This document shows positions 24,595-33,136 of a stretch of 64,000 nucleotides of DNA, one piece after another (within the stretch, counting starts at the first letter, position 1; every line of letters begins with the position of its first letter). The position numbers were made by a program, and so were the translations under genes. Under the pieces are notes generated by a model. The model saw only the letters and a list, made by a program, of their open reading frames with translations, made no database searches and was not told the origin of the DNA. The stretch comes from UBA7702 sp040776805 (GTDB lineage Bacteria > Bacillota > Dehalobacteriia > UBA7702). The DNA lies in contig JAXGZS010000005.1 in assembly GCA_040776805.1 (NCBI GenBank), forward strand, positions 1 through 64,000. Direction: 5' to 3'.

Positions 24595-25971
24595 ATGAAA
24601 TTATGGGGTGGCCGCTTCGCCAAAAACAACGATACGCTGATGGAAGACTTCCATTCCTCCATCACCTTTGATAAACGGCTCTATCGGGAAGACATCGAGG
24701 GTTCCTTGGCCCACAGCAAGATGCTGGCAAAGCAAGGCATCATCAGCAAAGAGGAAGGCGCGGCCATTGCGGCGGCCTTAAAAGAAATCCGCTCGGAAAT
24801 CGAAAGCGGTAAAGCGCAATTCGATATTGCCGCCGAAGATATCCATATGAATGTGGAGACCATGCTCATTGCCAAAATCGGCGATACCGGCAAGAAGCTC
24901 CACACCGCCAGAAGCAGAAACGACCAGGTGGCTTTAGACGCCCGACTCTATTTAAAGAAAGAAACCGTAAACGTCATGACCCTTTTAAAAGAGCTGGAGG
25001 AAACACTGCTGTCTTTGGCCGAAACCCACAGGGAAACCGTGATGCCCGGTTACACCCATCTGCAAAAAGCCCAGCCCATCACCTTCGGCCACCATTTACT
25101 GGCCTATTTTGAAATGTTCCTGCGGGATTTGGGGCGGCTTCAAGACAGCAAAAAACGCCTTCATATCATGCCTTTGGGCAGCGGCGCCTTGGCCGGCACC
25201 GTGTTCCCTTTGGATCGGGAAAGCGTCGCCGCCGACCTTGGCTTTGACGCTGTGACCGCCAACAGCATGGACGGCGTCTCCGACCGGGATTTTATCATTG
25301 AGTTTTTAAGCGCCGCCGCCCTCATTATGATGCACCTCTCCCGCTTTTCAGAAGAAATCATCCTCTGGTCCAGCGGCGAATTCGCTTTTGTCACGTTGGA
25401 CGACGCTTATTCCACCGGCTCCTCCATCATGCCCCAAAAGAAGAATCCTGACGCGGCGGAACTGGTTCGCGGCAAAACCGGCCGGGTTTACGGCGACCTC
25501 GTAGCCTTGCTCACCGTGATGAAGGGATTGCCCTTGGCCTACAATAAAGATATGCAGGAAGATAAAGAAGCCCTCTTCGACGCCGTGGATACCCTCAAAG
25601 GCTGCCTGATGGTGTTTAAGCCCATGCTCTCCACCTTGACCGTCAACAAAGAAACCATGCGTCTTGACGCCGAGGGCGGTTTCATCAACGCCACCGACGC
25701 CGCCGATTACCTGGCCGAACATGGCGTTCCCTTCCGAGAGGCCCACGGTGTTGTGGGTAGCCTCGTGCTCCACTGCGAAAAGGAGCAGAAAACCTTAAAA
25801 GAGCTGACCCTTGACGAATGGCAGCGCTTCTCCCCTGTTTTTAAAGAAGATATTTACGATTTTATTAAGATTGAAAACAGCGTCAACCGCCGGAACATCA
25901 CCGGCGCGCCTTCTCCCCGGCAAACGGCAAAAGCGCTAGTCCGGGCCAAAAAACGCCTCGCCGCGTTTTAA
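24595..25971 (+). CDS. argH: argininosuccinate lyase
   Basis: The 458-residue protein starts MKLWGGRFAKNNDTLMEDF, typical of ArgH, and carries the fumarase/aspartase signature GSSIMPQKKNPD with the catalytic serine loop. HTARSRNDQVALDARLY and MPGYTHLQKAQPITFGHHLL are also present. It splits argininosuccinate into arginine and fumarate in the last step of arginine synthesis. The ATG at 24595 is preceded by GAGAGG; a TATAAT box lies at 24551-24556. It stands alone here, without argG, and is followed by the second 173-bp element within its terminator region. Confidence 0.97.
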   Translation: MKLWGGRFAKNNDTLMEDFHSSITFDKRLYREDIEGSLAHSKMLAKQGIISKEEGAAIAAALKEIRSEIESGKAQFDIAAEDIHMNVETMLIAKIGDTGKKLHTARSRNDQVALDARLYLKKETVNVMTLLKELEETLLSLAETHRETVMPGYTHLQKAQPITFGHHLLAYFEMFLRDLGRLQDSKKRLHIMPLGSGALAGTVFPLDRESVAADLGFDAVTANSMDGVSDRDFIIEFLSAAALIMMHLSRFSEEIILWSSGEFAFVTLDDAYSTGSSIMPQKKNPDAAELVRGKTGRVYGDLVALLTVMKGLPLAYNKDMQEDKEALFDAVDTLKGCLMVFKPMLSTLTVNKETMRLDAEGGFINATDAADYLAEHGVPFREAHGVVGSLVLHCEKEQKTLKELTLDEWQRFSPVFKEDIYDFIKIENSVNRRNITGAPSPRQTAKALVRAKKRLAAF

Positions 25972-26011
25972 GCACGGTATCACTTTGATTCTTTCTCTGT
26001 AAGATAGAAAA

Positions 26012-26037
26012 GAGGCAGTCAAATTTTTGACTGCCTC
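26012..26037 (+). terminator. left copy of the argH hairpin flanking dispersed element 2
   Basis: GAGGCAGTCAAA, TT loop, then its exact complement: a 12-bp perfect stem 40 bases after the argH stop. The same hairpin recurs at 26211-26234 beyond the element. Confidence 0.8.
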
Positions 26038-26210
26038 AGACTGTAGACAAAATACGCGTCAGCGGATTTTGGGCTACAGGATGATAGGCTGCCGAGAAAG
26101 GCTTAGACACGGTGAACGCTTTGGCCTGCGGCTGCGCCGTGTACATAGAAGTACATAAGCTGTCGTAGGCCAAGGGGTTCGCCGCGTATCAGACTTTGTC
26201 GACGGCCTAA
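26038..26210 (+). repeat. dispersed 173-bp element, copy 2, between two identical hairpins
   Basis: Same 173-bp element and orientation as at 15680-15852. The termini (AGACTGTAGACAAAAT and TTTGTCGACGGCCTAA) and central hairpin are kept; most differences are single transitions. Both flanks here are the argH-specific hairpin, not the hairpin of copy 1, so the element itself ends exactly at the hairpins. Confidence 0.85.
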
Positions 26211-26234
26211 GGCAGTCAAATTTTTGACTGCCTC
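26211..26234 (+). terminator. right copy of the argH hairpin
   Basis: GGCAGTCAAA with TT loop and exact complement, sequence identical to the left copy apart from the outermost bases. Followed by a weak T-rich stretch. Confidence 0.75.
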
Positions 26235-26484
26235 TTAGCTTGTCGTTTTCACGGTTTCGGGTAATCTATGGAAATATGATTGCATTTTGGCGGTAACCGC
26301 CGGAATATGGGTGGCTTACGCCTGGTGAAGGGAATCCATAAATCCTTTCTTTCAGGAACCCCGGTTTGAGGCGCGAAGACGAAACATGGGTGGGTGGGGT
26401 ACTTTTGGCCTTCGTGTTTTCCCCAAAAGAGCGTTCCCTCTAAATTTCTGAATTTCTGAATTTTTTAAATTCTGTGTTTTTGGT
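26235..26484. other. 250-bp gap, no gene seen
   Basis: Contains a short palindrome GGCGG-TAA-CCGCC (about 26293-26305), a possible hairpin CTTTTGG/CCAAAAG (26402-26429) and a tandem AATTTCTG repeat near 26441-26470. The last two could end the minus-strand permease transcript. Nothing else recognised. Confidence 0.4.
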
Positions 26485-27397
26485 TTATTCCGCGATGGCT
26501 TCCGCAATGGTTTCTTCTTTCATAGATGGCACCGTTTTTTCTTGAATGCGGAATAGAACATCATGCGGAGTATAAACCAGCACGCACACAACGACCCAGG
26601 AGAGTACCGTCAAGGGCAACTGTTTTACGAGGAAAACCGCGACAACAACGCCGACCGTACCGGCAATTTGACCAACAAGATTGGCTTTGAGGTCGAGAGC
26701 GCCTTCCTTTAAGAACTTAAAACCGGCAGAGGGCATTAAGAAGGTGTAAGCCCCGAACATGATGGGGAAAGCGGAGCGGGGGTTCATTCCCATGGAATAG
26801 CAAACCGCCATCATGGGAGCGTAGCAACCAATGCCGGAAGCGGCGCAAATGCCAAATAAGAAGAAGATAACGGTGCTGACAATGAGTTTCCAGCCTTCGA
26901 GACCGATGGCGGTGCCGCCGGCAGGCCAAAGACCGATTTGCCGTAAGACCATCGTCGTGGCCACAATAAGGAGGCCACAGCCAAGGACGATCTGAATGGG
27001 CTTTTCAGGAAAATGGGAGACGTAGCGCGCGCCGACCCTGGCCCCGATGGCGATGGAGACAATGAGGCAGACCAATGATGGGATCGACCTTGACAATCGT
27101 CACAAACAGTAGGGTTTCCACAACAGAAGGAATGAGTGTGCAGGTGTTCAGCGTCCCCGGAATCAGCCGGTCGGGTACAAGCTTAAAGATCTTGAACAAC
27201 GCTGTCTGCGGTGCGTTGCCGCCGATCCCCAAGGCGTCAAAGAACATGGTGCCGCCGATGACCGCGGCAAGACCCGCGGTGCTGGCGTTGGAAATCTTAT
27301 CCTTGTTCTTTTTCGCGTTGAGCCCCAGTGCAACGGCGAAGGCAGTGCCGCAAATAATGGCCCCAATCTGGATCACCCTGATTAGTATCGTACCCAT
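26485..27397 (-). pseudogene. TauE/SafE-type sulfite exporter family permease, frameshifted
   Basis: Two overlapping frames together form one permease of about 300 residues. The first (start 27397, behind AGGAGGT) encodes hydrophobic helices with GTMFFDALGIGGNAPQTALF and TCTLIPSVVETLLFVTIVKV. The second continues VCLIVSIAIGARVGARYVSH and ends with five or so further helices including GICAASGIGCYAPMMAVCYS. The TSUP family exports or takes up small organosulfur or carboxylate anions. The frame changes near 27072-27085, where removal of one base restores continuity. It lies 26 bases after mttB and would share its sigma-54 promoter. Either a real inactivation or a sequence error. Confidence 0.75.
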
Positions 27398-27422
27398 AGA
27401 ATGTACCTCCTAAAAAATAATA

Positions 27423-28894
27423 TTATTTCATGCCATATTCCTCTTCCGCTTCTAAGACGATGTCATGAATGGCTGCTTCGGCGCCGTTGGGCAGGGGCGT
27501 CACCTTATGGGTGGCGAGGATTCTTTCCGCTTCGGCATAAGCCCTTTCCGCCAGGTCTTTCTTGCGGCGGCAATCCGGGTTTCTCTCATCGAGCGATCGA
27601 AAAGGCTGGTGGTGCTCTGTTCTTTGCGGAAATTAGCAAAGGTGTGGGGATGGCTGACAAGTTCGCCGCCGGGACCGATCTCCTTGATCAGATCCACCGC
27701 CATGGCTTCGTCCGTTATCGAGATGCCTTCGATGACTTTGCGGATCATGGTATAAATTTCATTGTCAATGACAAACTGCGCGTAATCGAAAGTAATACCG
27801 AGATCCAGCATACCCGCGCCGTAAATCAGATTGGCGCCGCTCTGGGCCGCCAAAAGCGCGGTCAATGTTTTTTCATGGGCTGCCTGCCCATCGGGGATTT
27901 TACTGTCCGCCTACCCTCCCGCCACAAAGCTGGGCAGGTTGTAAAACTGGGCCAAACGGGCAACAGAAGCGCTGATCATGCCGAGTTCTGGCGCGCCTAC
28001 GGGAGCTGTGGTGTAGCGCATATCCATCAGCGTGGTGGAGCTGGCGTAGATACAGGGAGCGCCTTTTTTGGTCAACTGACTCAAAATAATGGCGGAAAGC
28101 ACTTCGGCGTTATGGGTCACGAGGGTTCCCGCCAAAGTCACGGGAGAGGTGGCGCCGGCCATGGCCATAGAGATGATGTTGACCGGAACCCCTTCTTGGG
28201 CCGCCAAAATAATGACGTCGGTGCATTCCGGGATCAGCTTCAAAAGGCTGGTGGGGCAAACATTAAAGGAAATCAGAGGACGCTGCCTCAGTTTTTCCTT
28301 ACCGCCAACCACCGCTGCAGCCATTTTCAGCAACTTTTTGGCGTTTTCCGCACCGTCGGCACCGATAAAGAAGTGTTTCGTGGTGTTGGGGAAAATCGCC
28401 TCGGCATTGTGCAGCGCCTGAGAAGGGCCGGGGTGATCCTGGGAGACAACGGCCCGATAAGTGATATCCATATTGCAAAGATAATCGCTCATCAAGCTGC
28501 ATTTCACCAAATCCGCTTTGGTGCTGGGACGATATTCCTTGGTTTTCATATCGCGGATCATGACGCCTTCCCCGAAGTTGACGAAACCGACTCTATTTTT
28601 TTCGATCACGTAGTCCTTCTCCGGCGTTCTGCCGCAAAGTTGCAAGGTGGGGGGGGCGGTACGAATGGCTTCTTCCACAATATAAGGCGGAATTTTAACG
28701 ATGTGCGTCGTTTCATCAACAACGGCGCCACCATCGCCAAAAATATCCCGCGCTTTTTTACTATCCACACGAACGCCGACGTTATTGAGGACATCCAGAG
28801 TTGCCAGGTGAATCGTCTGCAATTCGTCGGGGGAATAACCAACAATCCCAAAACTACCGAGACCATGGAAAACAGCCTGTTTGTTTCTTTTCAT
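27423..28894 (-). CDS. mttB: trimethylamine methyltransferase MttB with in-frame UAG (predicted pyrrolysine) and a frameshift
   Basis: The N-terminal 327 codons encode an MttB-family protein (PDELQTIHLATLDVLNNVGV, GVMIRDMKTKEYRPST). A TAG at 27911-27913 follows SFVAGG, and the frame continues ADSKIPDGQAAHEKTLTALL, the conserved sequence after pyrrolysine in corrinoid-dependent trimethylamine methyltransferases. The codon number, 328, is close to the known Pyl position (about 334) in Methanosarcina MttB. A second lesion near 27565 is a one-base loss (GCCGCCG-CAAG); beyond it the expected C-terminus AERAYAEAERILATHKVTPL appears, ending at 27423. Full length would be about 490 residues. It would transfer a methyl group from trimethylamine to a corrinoid protein; no corrinoid protein gene is in the window. 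Confidence 0.85.
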
Positions 28895-28933
28895 GATGAG
28901 ACCTCCATTTTCTAAGATTTATGCTTTAATATT

Positions 28934-28950
28934 ATGCAAAAACCGTGCCA
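28934..28950 (-). promoter_or_regulatory. sigma-54 promoter of mttB-permease
   Basis: On the minus strand TGGCACGGTTTTTGCAT shows the -24 GG and -12 GC elements at correct spacing, 40 bases before the mttB start codon. Matches the TGGCAC-N5-TTGC consensus exactly. Confidence 0.9.
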
Positions 28951-29000
28951 AACCGGAGTTCCTTCTTGTTCAGGGTGTTTTCACCACAGCTGGCCGTAAA

Positions 29001-29032
29001 AAAAGAGCGTCTGCGCATTTTTGCGCAGACGC
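29001..29032 (-). terminator. terminator of the sigma-54 activator gene
   Basis: GCGTCTGCGCA pairs with TGCGCAGACGC (29007-29032); on the minus strand a run of seven T follows. It separates the activator from the mttB promoter. Confidence 0.9.
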
Positions 29033-29088
29033 CTCATTGCCGATCTCAACTTCTTCCTTTTTGCCTCCAAAAGACCCCCTTCCCATCA

Positions 29089-29124
29089 ATGCAAAAACGC
29101 ATTAAGGGGAATGCTTATTTGCAT
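29089..29124. promoter_or_regulatory. two enhancer-like sites upstream of mttB
   Basis: ATGCAAAAACGCAT (29089-29102) and ATGCTTATTTGCAT (29111-29124) are imperfect versions of the ATGCAA-N2-TTGCAT palindrome found three times before the second mttB. They lie about 140-190 bases upstream of the -24/-12 promoter and overlap the end of the activator gene, a normal enhancer distance. Confidence 0.6.
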
Positions 29125-30853
29125 GATCATTGGCCCGTTTCAGCCAGCGGTTCACCGTAGACTGGTTGACCTGGAGTAATTCCGCCGCTTTATAAGAAGA
29201 ACCGTATTGCTCATAGGCCATTTTCACCAGACTGCTCTCCAGTTTTTCCTTGGCTTCTTTCAACGGCATCAAACCGGTACAGATCACTTTCGCGTTGGGT
29301 ATCACGGTTCGTTCGTTGAGGGTCATCCCGTCCATGAGCAGCTCCTCAAATAACGCGGAATCGATATAATCGCTTTCACTGGTAACGACAATCCGCTCGA
29401 TGGTATGCATCAATTCCCGGACATTGCCGGGCCAGGAAAACGACTGCAATTTCTCGATGACACTGTTATCCATATGTCGATTGAAGCCGTATTTATGATT
29501 GGCCAAATTGAGAAAATGGACAATCATCGGCACAATATCCTCGCTCCGCTCCCTGAGGGGCGGGATATAGAGGGGCATCACATTGAGGCGGTAGTATAAA
29601 TCCCGGCGAAACCCTCCCTGTTCCACCATGGCGAAGAGGTTCTTATTGGTGGCGGCGATGATGCGCACGTCAATGGGGATCCGTTTGGTGCCGCCCACCC
29701 GCACAATTTGGTGATCTTGCAGGAACTCTAAGAGCTTCACCTGAAGAGGCAGCTCCATTTCGCCGATCTCATCAAAAAAGACGGTGCCGCCGTCGGCAAT
29801 CTCTAATTTCCCCGTCTTGCCGCTTTTCAGGGCTCCGGTAAAAGCCCCAGGTTCATAACCGAAAAGTTCCGATTCCATTAGCTCTTTGGGGATCAGGCCG
29901 CAGTTGATCTTCACGAAGGGCTTTTCATTTCTGCGGCTCAATTTATATACCGTGTCCGCAATCACCTCTTTGCCGACGCCGGACTCGCCTTCGATCAAGA
30001 CAGAAACATCCGTCGGCGCAATTTTCATCAGAGTTTTCTGAATTTGACGCATGGACGGACTTTCAAAGATATATTTGTTTTTGGCAATGACCTGCTCTTG
30101 CAGGAGCTTGATTTTTTCATTGCTGGAATTCAGTTCCCGGGAAAGCTGATTGATCTTATCGGTGATTTCCTCAATATTCTTAGAAGTACTCAAAATCTGA
30201 ATGATCTTGCCGTTTTCATCAAAAACCGGCTGGGCAGTGCAGATAATCTTCAGCCCTGTGGCGGCGACGTCTACAATTTCCGCACAGCGTTCTTTGGTCT
30301 TCATCACTTCCAAAGTCAAGCTTTTTGATAATATATTCCGGCGCACCAATTCGTTGACGTGACAACCGATGTAGTCTTTGGCGTTGATGCCCATAATATA
30401 CTCGCCCCGGGGATTGATATATTGGATGAAGCCGTATTCATCGGTGATGAATACCTCGTCTTCCATGACGTCAAAGATGCGTTTATAATTTTCCACTTGC
30501 AGCTTCAAATTATTGATCTGATGGTGGGTTTCCAAGCAAAAACGGCTGAAAAAGCCGGCTTGTTCAAAAACGCCGCGAATTTCGCCGTTACTGTCGATCA
30601 TCAGAGCAATGCTGCAACCATCGGAGACGAATTGGGCGGGGTCCTCCCATTTGATGACACTGTAGCTCAAATCGGGAATTTTTTCCGGCAATACGGAATC
30701 CACCCGCTCTTTTAGAAAATAGCGGTAAATATCCTTTACAGCATAGACCTTGCATTCCGCTCCCTGTAAAATAATATAATTACAGCGCAGTTCGTCAAGG
30801 GTGAAGGCCGTGTCGGGCTGGTGAAAAACAAAATTCTTCGCGTAGGTATCCAT
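29102..30853 (-). CDS. sigma-54-dependent transcriptional activator with PAS sensor
   Basis: The 583-residue protein has an N-terminal sensory region (about 1-120) without a clear family and a PAS domain (about 125-235, VMEDEVFITDEYGFIQYINP). A coiled-coil linker leads to an AAA+ domain (about 260-490) with Walker A GESGVGKE, the sigma-54 contact loop GAFTGA, Walker B GTVFFDEIGEM and the arginine-finger region RRDLYYRLNV. A Fis-type helix-turn-helix is at the C-terminus (SYKAAELLQVNQSTVNRWLK). It should activate both neighbouring mttB promoters, which are of the -24/-12 type. The ATG 30853 is preferred because AAGAGG stands 9 bases before it. The PAS or N-terminal domain may sense the methylated substrate or redox state. 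Confidence 0.93.
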   Translation of the reverse strand: MDTYAKNFVFHQPDTAFTLDELRCNYIILQGAECKVYAVKDIYRYFLKERVDSVLPEKIPDLSYSVIKWEDPAQFVSDGCSIALMIDSNGEIRGVFEQAGFFSRFCLETHHQINNLKLQVENYKRIFDVMEDEVFITDEYGFIQYINPRGEYIMGINAKDYIGCHVNELVRRNILSKSLTLEVMKTKERCAEIVDVAATGLKIICTAQPVFDENGKIIQILSTSKNIEEITDKINQLSRELNSSNEKIKLLQEQVIAKNKYIFESPSMRQIQKTLMKIAPTDVSVLIEGESGVGKEVIADTVYKLSRRNEKPFVKINCGLIPKELMESELFGYEPGAFTGALKSGKTGKLEIADGGTVFFDEIGEMELPLQVKLLEFLQDHQIVRVGGTKRIPIDVRIIAATNKNLFAMVEQGGFRRDLYYRLNVMPLYIPPLRERSEDIVPMIVHFLNLANHKYGFNRHMDNSVIEKLQSFSWPGNVRELMHTIERIVVTSESDYIDSALFEELLMDGMTLNERTVIPNAKVICTGLMPLKEAKEKLESSLVKMAYEQYGSSYKAAELLQVNQSTVNRWLKRANDHANKHSP

Positions 30854-30987
30854 CTGCGTCAACCTCTTTCGAATGATCTATTTTATACCGTAAATGGGAG
30901 CAAGGCTATCTTTCTAAAAAAACGGGTGGACCTATGATGAGTGATGAACGTTTCGCAAAAGCAAACGCCTTTCAGCAAAAGCTCTGT

Positions 30988-32403
30988 TTATTGACGGTCA
31001 ACGGCTTCCTTGACCGCAGCGTCCACCGCGGCGTTTTGTTCCTCGGTAAGCGGCGCACACTTGTGGTTCGCATAGAGGTTCTTCGCCTTGGCCAGGGCGT
31101 TTTCCCCGTAGGAAACACGATTTTCATCCCAGGATTCATAGGTTCTGCGTTCGCAGAGAGCCGGGTTCCAAACTTCGGATCTCAGATGGCGCAGGGTATG
31201 TTCGCTGCCGAGGAAGTTGCCTTCGCCATGGACGACTTCGCGGATGGCTTCCACCGCCATAGTGTCGGTGTTCACTTCCTTGCCTTTGACCACGTGTTTG
31301 ATGATGGAGCTGATTTCGTCGTCCATGACGATGGTAGCGTAGTCGGCGATCAAGGCGTTGTCAATGGAACCCGCGGTACCGAGAATGGAAGCGCCGCCGA
31401 TGGCGGGGATCAGGGCGTTGAACATTCTTTCAAAGCCAGCCTGCTGATCGCAGATTTTGGAGGAGCAAGAGAAGCCTGTGGGTTCGTTGGGAATATTATA
31501 GTAGAGGGCCATCTGGGCGGAGCAATGACCGGCGACGCCCATTTCGGGAGCAGCCCAAAGACCGATGGCGGTGCGCATATCAATAAAGGTCACCCGAGGC
31601 GACATCACCACAGGATGGCCCGGTTTCATCAGCTGGGCCACGACGACGCCGGCAAGCATTTCGGCGTTGTGCATGGTGACGGAGCCGACCAAGGTCATGG
31701 GGCCGGTGGCGCCCATCATCGGGCAAGGGATGATGCCCAGGGGCAAGCCGGCTTCTACGGTGTCCAGAAGGCCGTTGGCGGGACCCTCGGCATAGTCCAG
31801 AGGGCTGATGGGAGATACCTGGAGATAAGCGATGGGTTTTTCCACGAGCTTATCCATGCCGCCGACGGCAGCAGCCAGAACTTTGGGGATGTATTTCATT
31901 TCATGGTCGGATTCGATACAGATATGCAGGGGTTTGCTGGTATTTTTGACCTGCATGGCGGTTTCGCAGGTAACTGCGGCATGTTCCGTAACATCCTTGG
32001 GGAAAATCGCGGAAATGATGTCGATGTTTTCTAGACCATCGCAGACCCGGATAAAATTGGCCAGATCGTCACTGGTAATCAGTTTGCGGCGGCCGGTTTC
32101 GATATCATTGATAAAGGGAGAACCGATGCAGGTTTGGGCATAAACCTTACCCGGAGCCCCCAGTTCCACGTCATGCTTACCGTCTCTGCTATAGAGGGTA
32201 AAGGGGCCGGGAACATCTTTTATCGCTTTTTCCACCAGATCTCTGGAGAAGTATACGGTCTCATCTTTGACCTGCAAACCAAGGTCCGCGCAGGTTTTTA
32301 AGAATCGTTCAGATTTACTGCGGACACCAATGGTTTCTAAAATTTCCAGCGTCGCTTCATGAATGCTTTCAAGATCTGTTTGACTGAGGTATTCGTATCT
32401 CAT
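30988..32403 (-). CDS. MttB-family corrinoid methyltransferase without pyrrolysine
   Basis: The 471-residue protein is homologous to the MttB encoded downstream (N-terminal SQTDLESIHEATLEILETIGVRS; ISPLDYAEGPANGLLD; MGATGPMTLVGSVTMHNAEML). At the pyrrolysine position it has TGFSCSSKICDQQAG, so no UAG is used. Family members lacking Pyl include MtgB, which demethylates glycine betaine, and others acting on carnitine or proline betaine; the substrate here cannot be told from sequence. The start is behind AAAGGAGATAC. Transcription is from a sigma-54 promoter at 32463-32479. It is the first gene of the module on this strand. Confidence 0.88.
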   Translation of the reverse strand: MRYEYLSQTDLESIHEATLEILETIGVRSKSERFLKTCADLGLQVKDETVYFSRDLVEKAIKDVPGPFTLYSRDGKHDVELGAPGKVYAQTCIGSPFINDIETGRRKLITSDDLANFIRVCDGLENIDIISAIFPKDVTEHAAVTCETAMQVKNTSKPLHICIESDHEMKYIPKVLAAAVGGMDKLVEKPIAYLQVSPISPLDYAEGPANGLLDTVEAGLPLGIIPCPMMGATGPMTLVGSVTMHNAEMLAGVVVAQLMKPGHPVVMSPRVTFIDMRTAIGLWAAPEMGVAGHCSAQMALYYNIPNEPTGFSCSSKICDQQAGFERMFNALIPAIGGASILGTAGSIDNALIADYATIVMDDEISSIIKHVVKGKEVNTDTMAVEAIREVVHGEGNFLGSEHTLRHLRSEVWNPALCERRTYESWDENRVSYGENALAKAKNLYANHKCAPLTEEQNAAVDAAVKEAVDRQ

Positions 32404-32462
32404 AGTATCTCCTTTCGGGCAAGCATAGAATTGATTGATTATGCTTTATTCCCTTTTTGTTT

Positions 32463-32479
32463 ATGCAATAATCATGCCA
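32463..32479 (-). promoter_or_regulatory. sigma-54 promoter of the non-Pyl mttB gene
   Basis: Minus strand TGGCATGATTATTGCAT: the GG and GC dinucleotides are 10 bases apart as required. It lies 60 bases before the start codon. Confidence 0.9.
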
Positions 32480-32564
32480 GAGAAACAGGCACCTCAGAAA
32501 ACCGGCCTCAAACACCGCGCCAAAGGTTGATGCGCCGAAAGCGGGATCCCAATCCCTTTGATTG

Positions 32565-32701
32565 TCATGCAAAATTGCATGATTGGAACGTTCTTATTGT
32601 AATTCTACGGCAAAACGGTGAATCCTTTTCTCTTCCACCTCGATTTTTTTGAAAAATATCTCATTCATGCAAAATTGCATTAGCACAATGCAATTTTGCA
32701 T
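32565..32701. promoter_or_regulatory. three enhancer palindromes (ATGCAA-N2-TTGCAT)
   Basis: ATGCAAAATTGCAT occurs inside 32565-32582, again inside 32665-32682, and in reverse orientation at 32688-32701. The sites lie about 90 to 220 bases upstream of the -24/-12 promoter, as expected for binding by the adjacent sigma-54 activator. Confidence 0.8.
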
Positions 32702-32743
32702 GACACCAATGCGATGCAGGCTTTTTCGCCCTCTGGTCTTATC

Positions 32744-33135
32744 TTACAGCGTTCTCGGTTTGCCATAAAAGAACGCGGTCATCAGTCCCGGACCGAAGTG
32801 GGCACCGATGGTGGAACCGATATAAGTATCATAAACGTTCTGAAAACCGAACTTCTCTTGATTCCGTCGCCGAATTCTTTGGCCTCGGTGTAAATATCGG
32901 AATGGCAAATGAAGAGCACCTGGTCTTCGAGATGGGGACAAAGTTCTCCTATGATCTGATGAATCCACTGCACCAACTCTTTTTACCCCCAGCCTTTTCT
33001 TGAACAATCAGATGCCCTGCCAAATCAAGGTTGAGAATGGGCAGATATTCAAAGCGTGGGCAATCACCATGCCGGCCCGACCTACCCTGCCGCTGCGATA
33101 GAGACAAGAAAGATCACCAGTGCTGCCGAAAAAAT
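32744..33135 (-). pseudogene. truncated and frameshifted DegV-family gene
   Basis: The minus strand encodes scattered pieces of the DegV C-terminal domain: SLYRSGRVGRAGMVIAHALN, then VQWIHQIIGELCPHLEDQ and VLFICHSDIYTEAKEFG in another frame, and finally DTYIGSTIGAHFGPGLMTAF. DegV proteins bind fatty acids (FakB-like). The N-terminal half is missing; the recognisable sequence stops exactly where the CRISPR array starts (33137). At least two frame changes are needed. Remnant, not functional. Confidence 0.75.
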
Positions 33136-33136
33136 C

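Noticed and set aside
26235..26484. Possible cobalamin riboswitch near the corrinoid-methyltransferase genes
   Set aside because: It lies downstream of the permease on the coding strand and lacks the B12-box sequence.
27401..28915. 504-codon plus-strand frame opposite mttB
   Set aside because: Antisense shadow of the methyltransferase; composition (Gly, His, Phe rich) is typical of such shadows.
30934..32034. 366-codon plus-strand frame opposite the second mttB
   Set aside because: Antisense shadow, as above.
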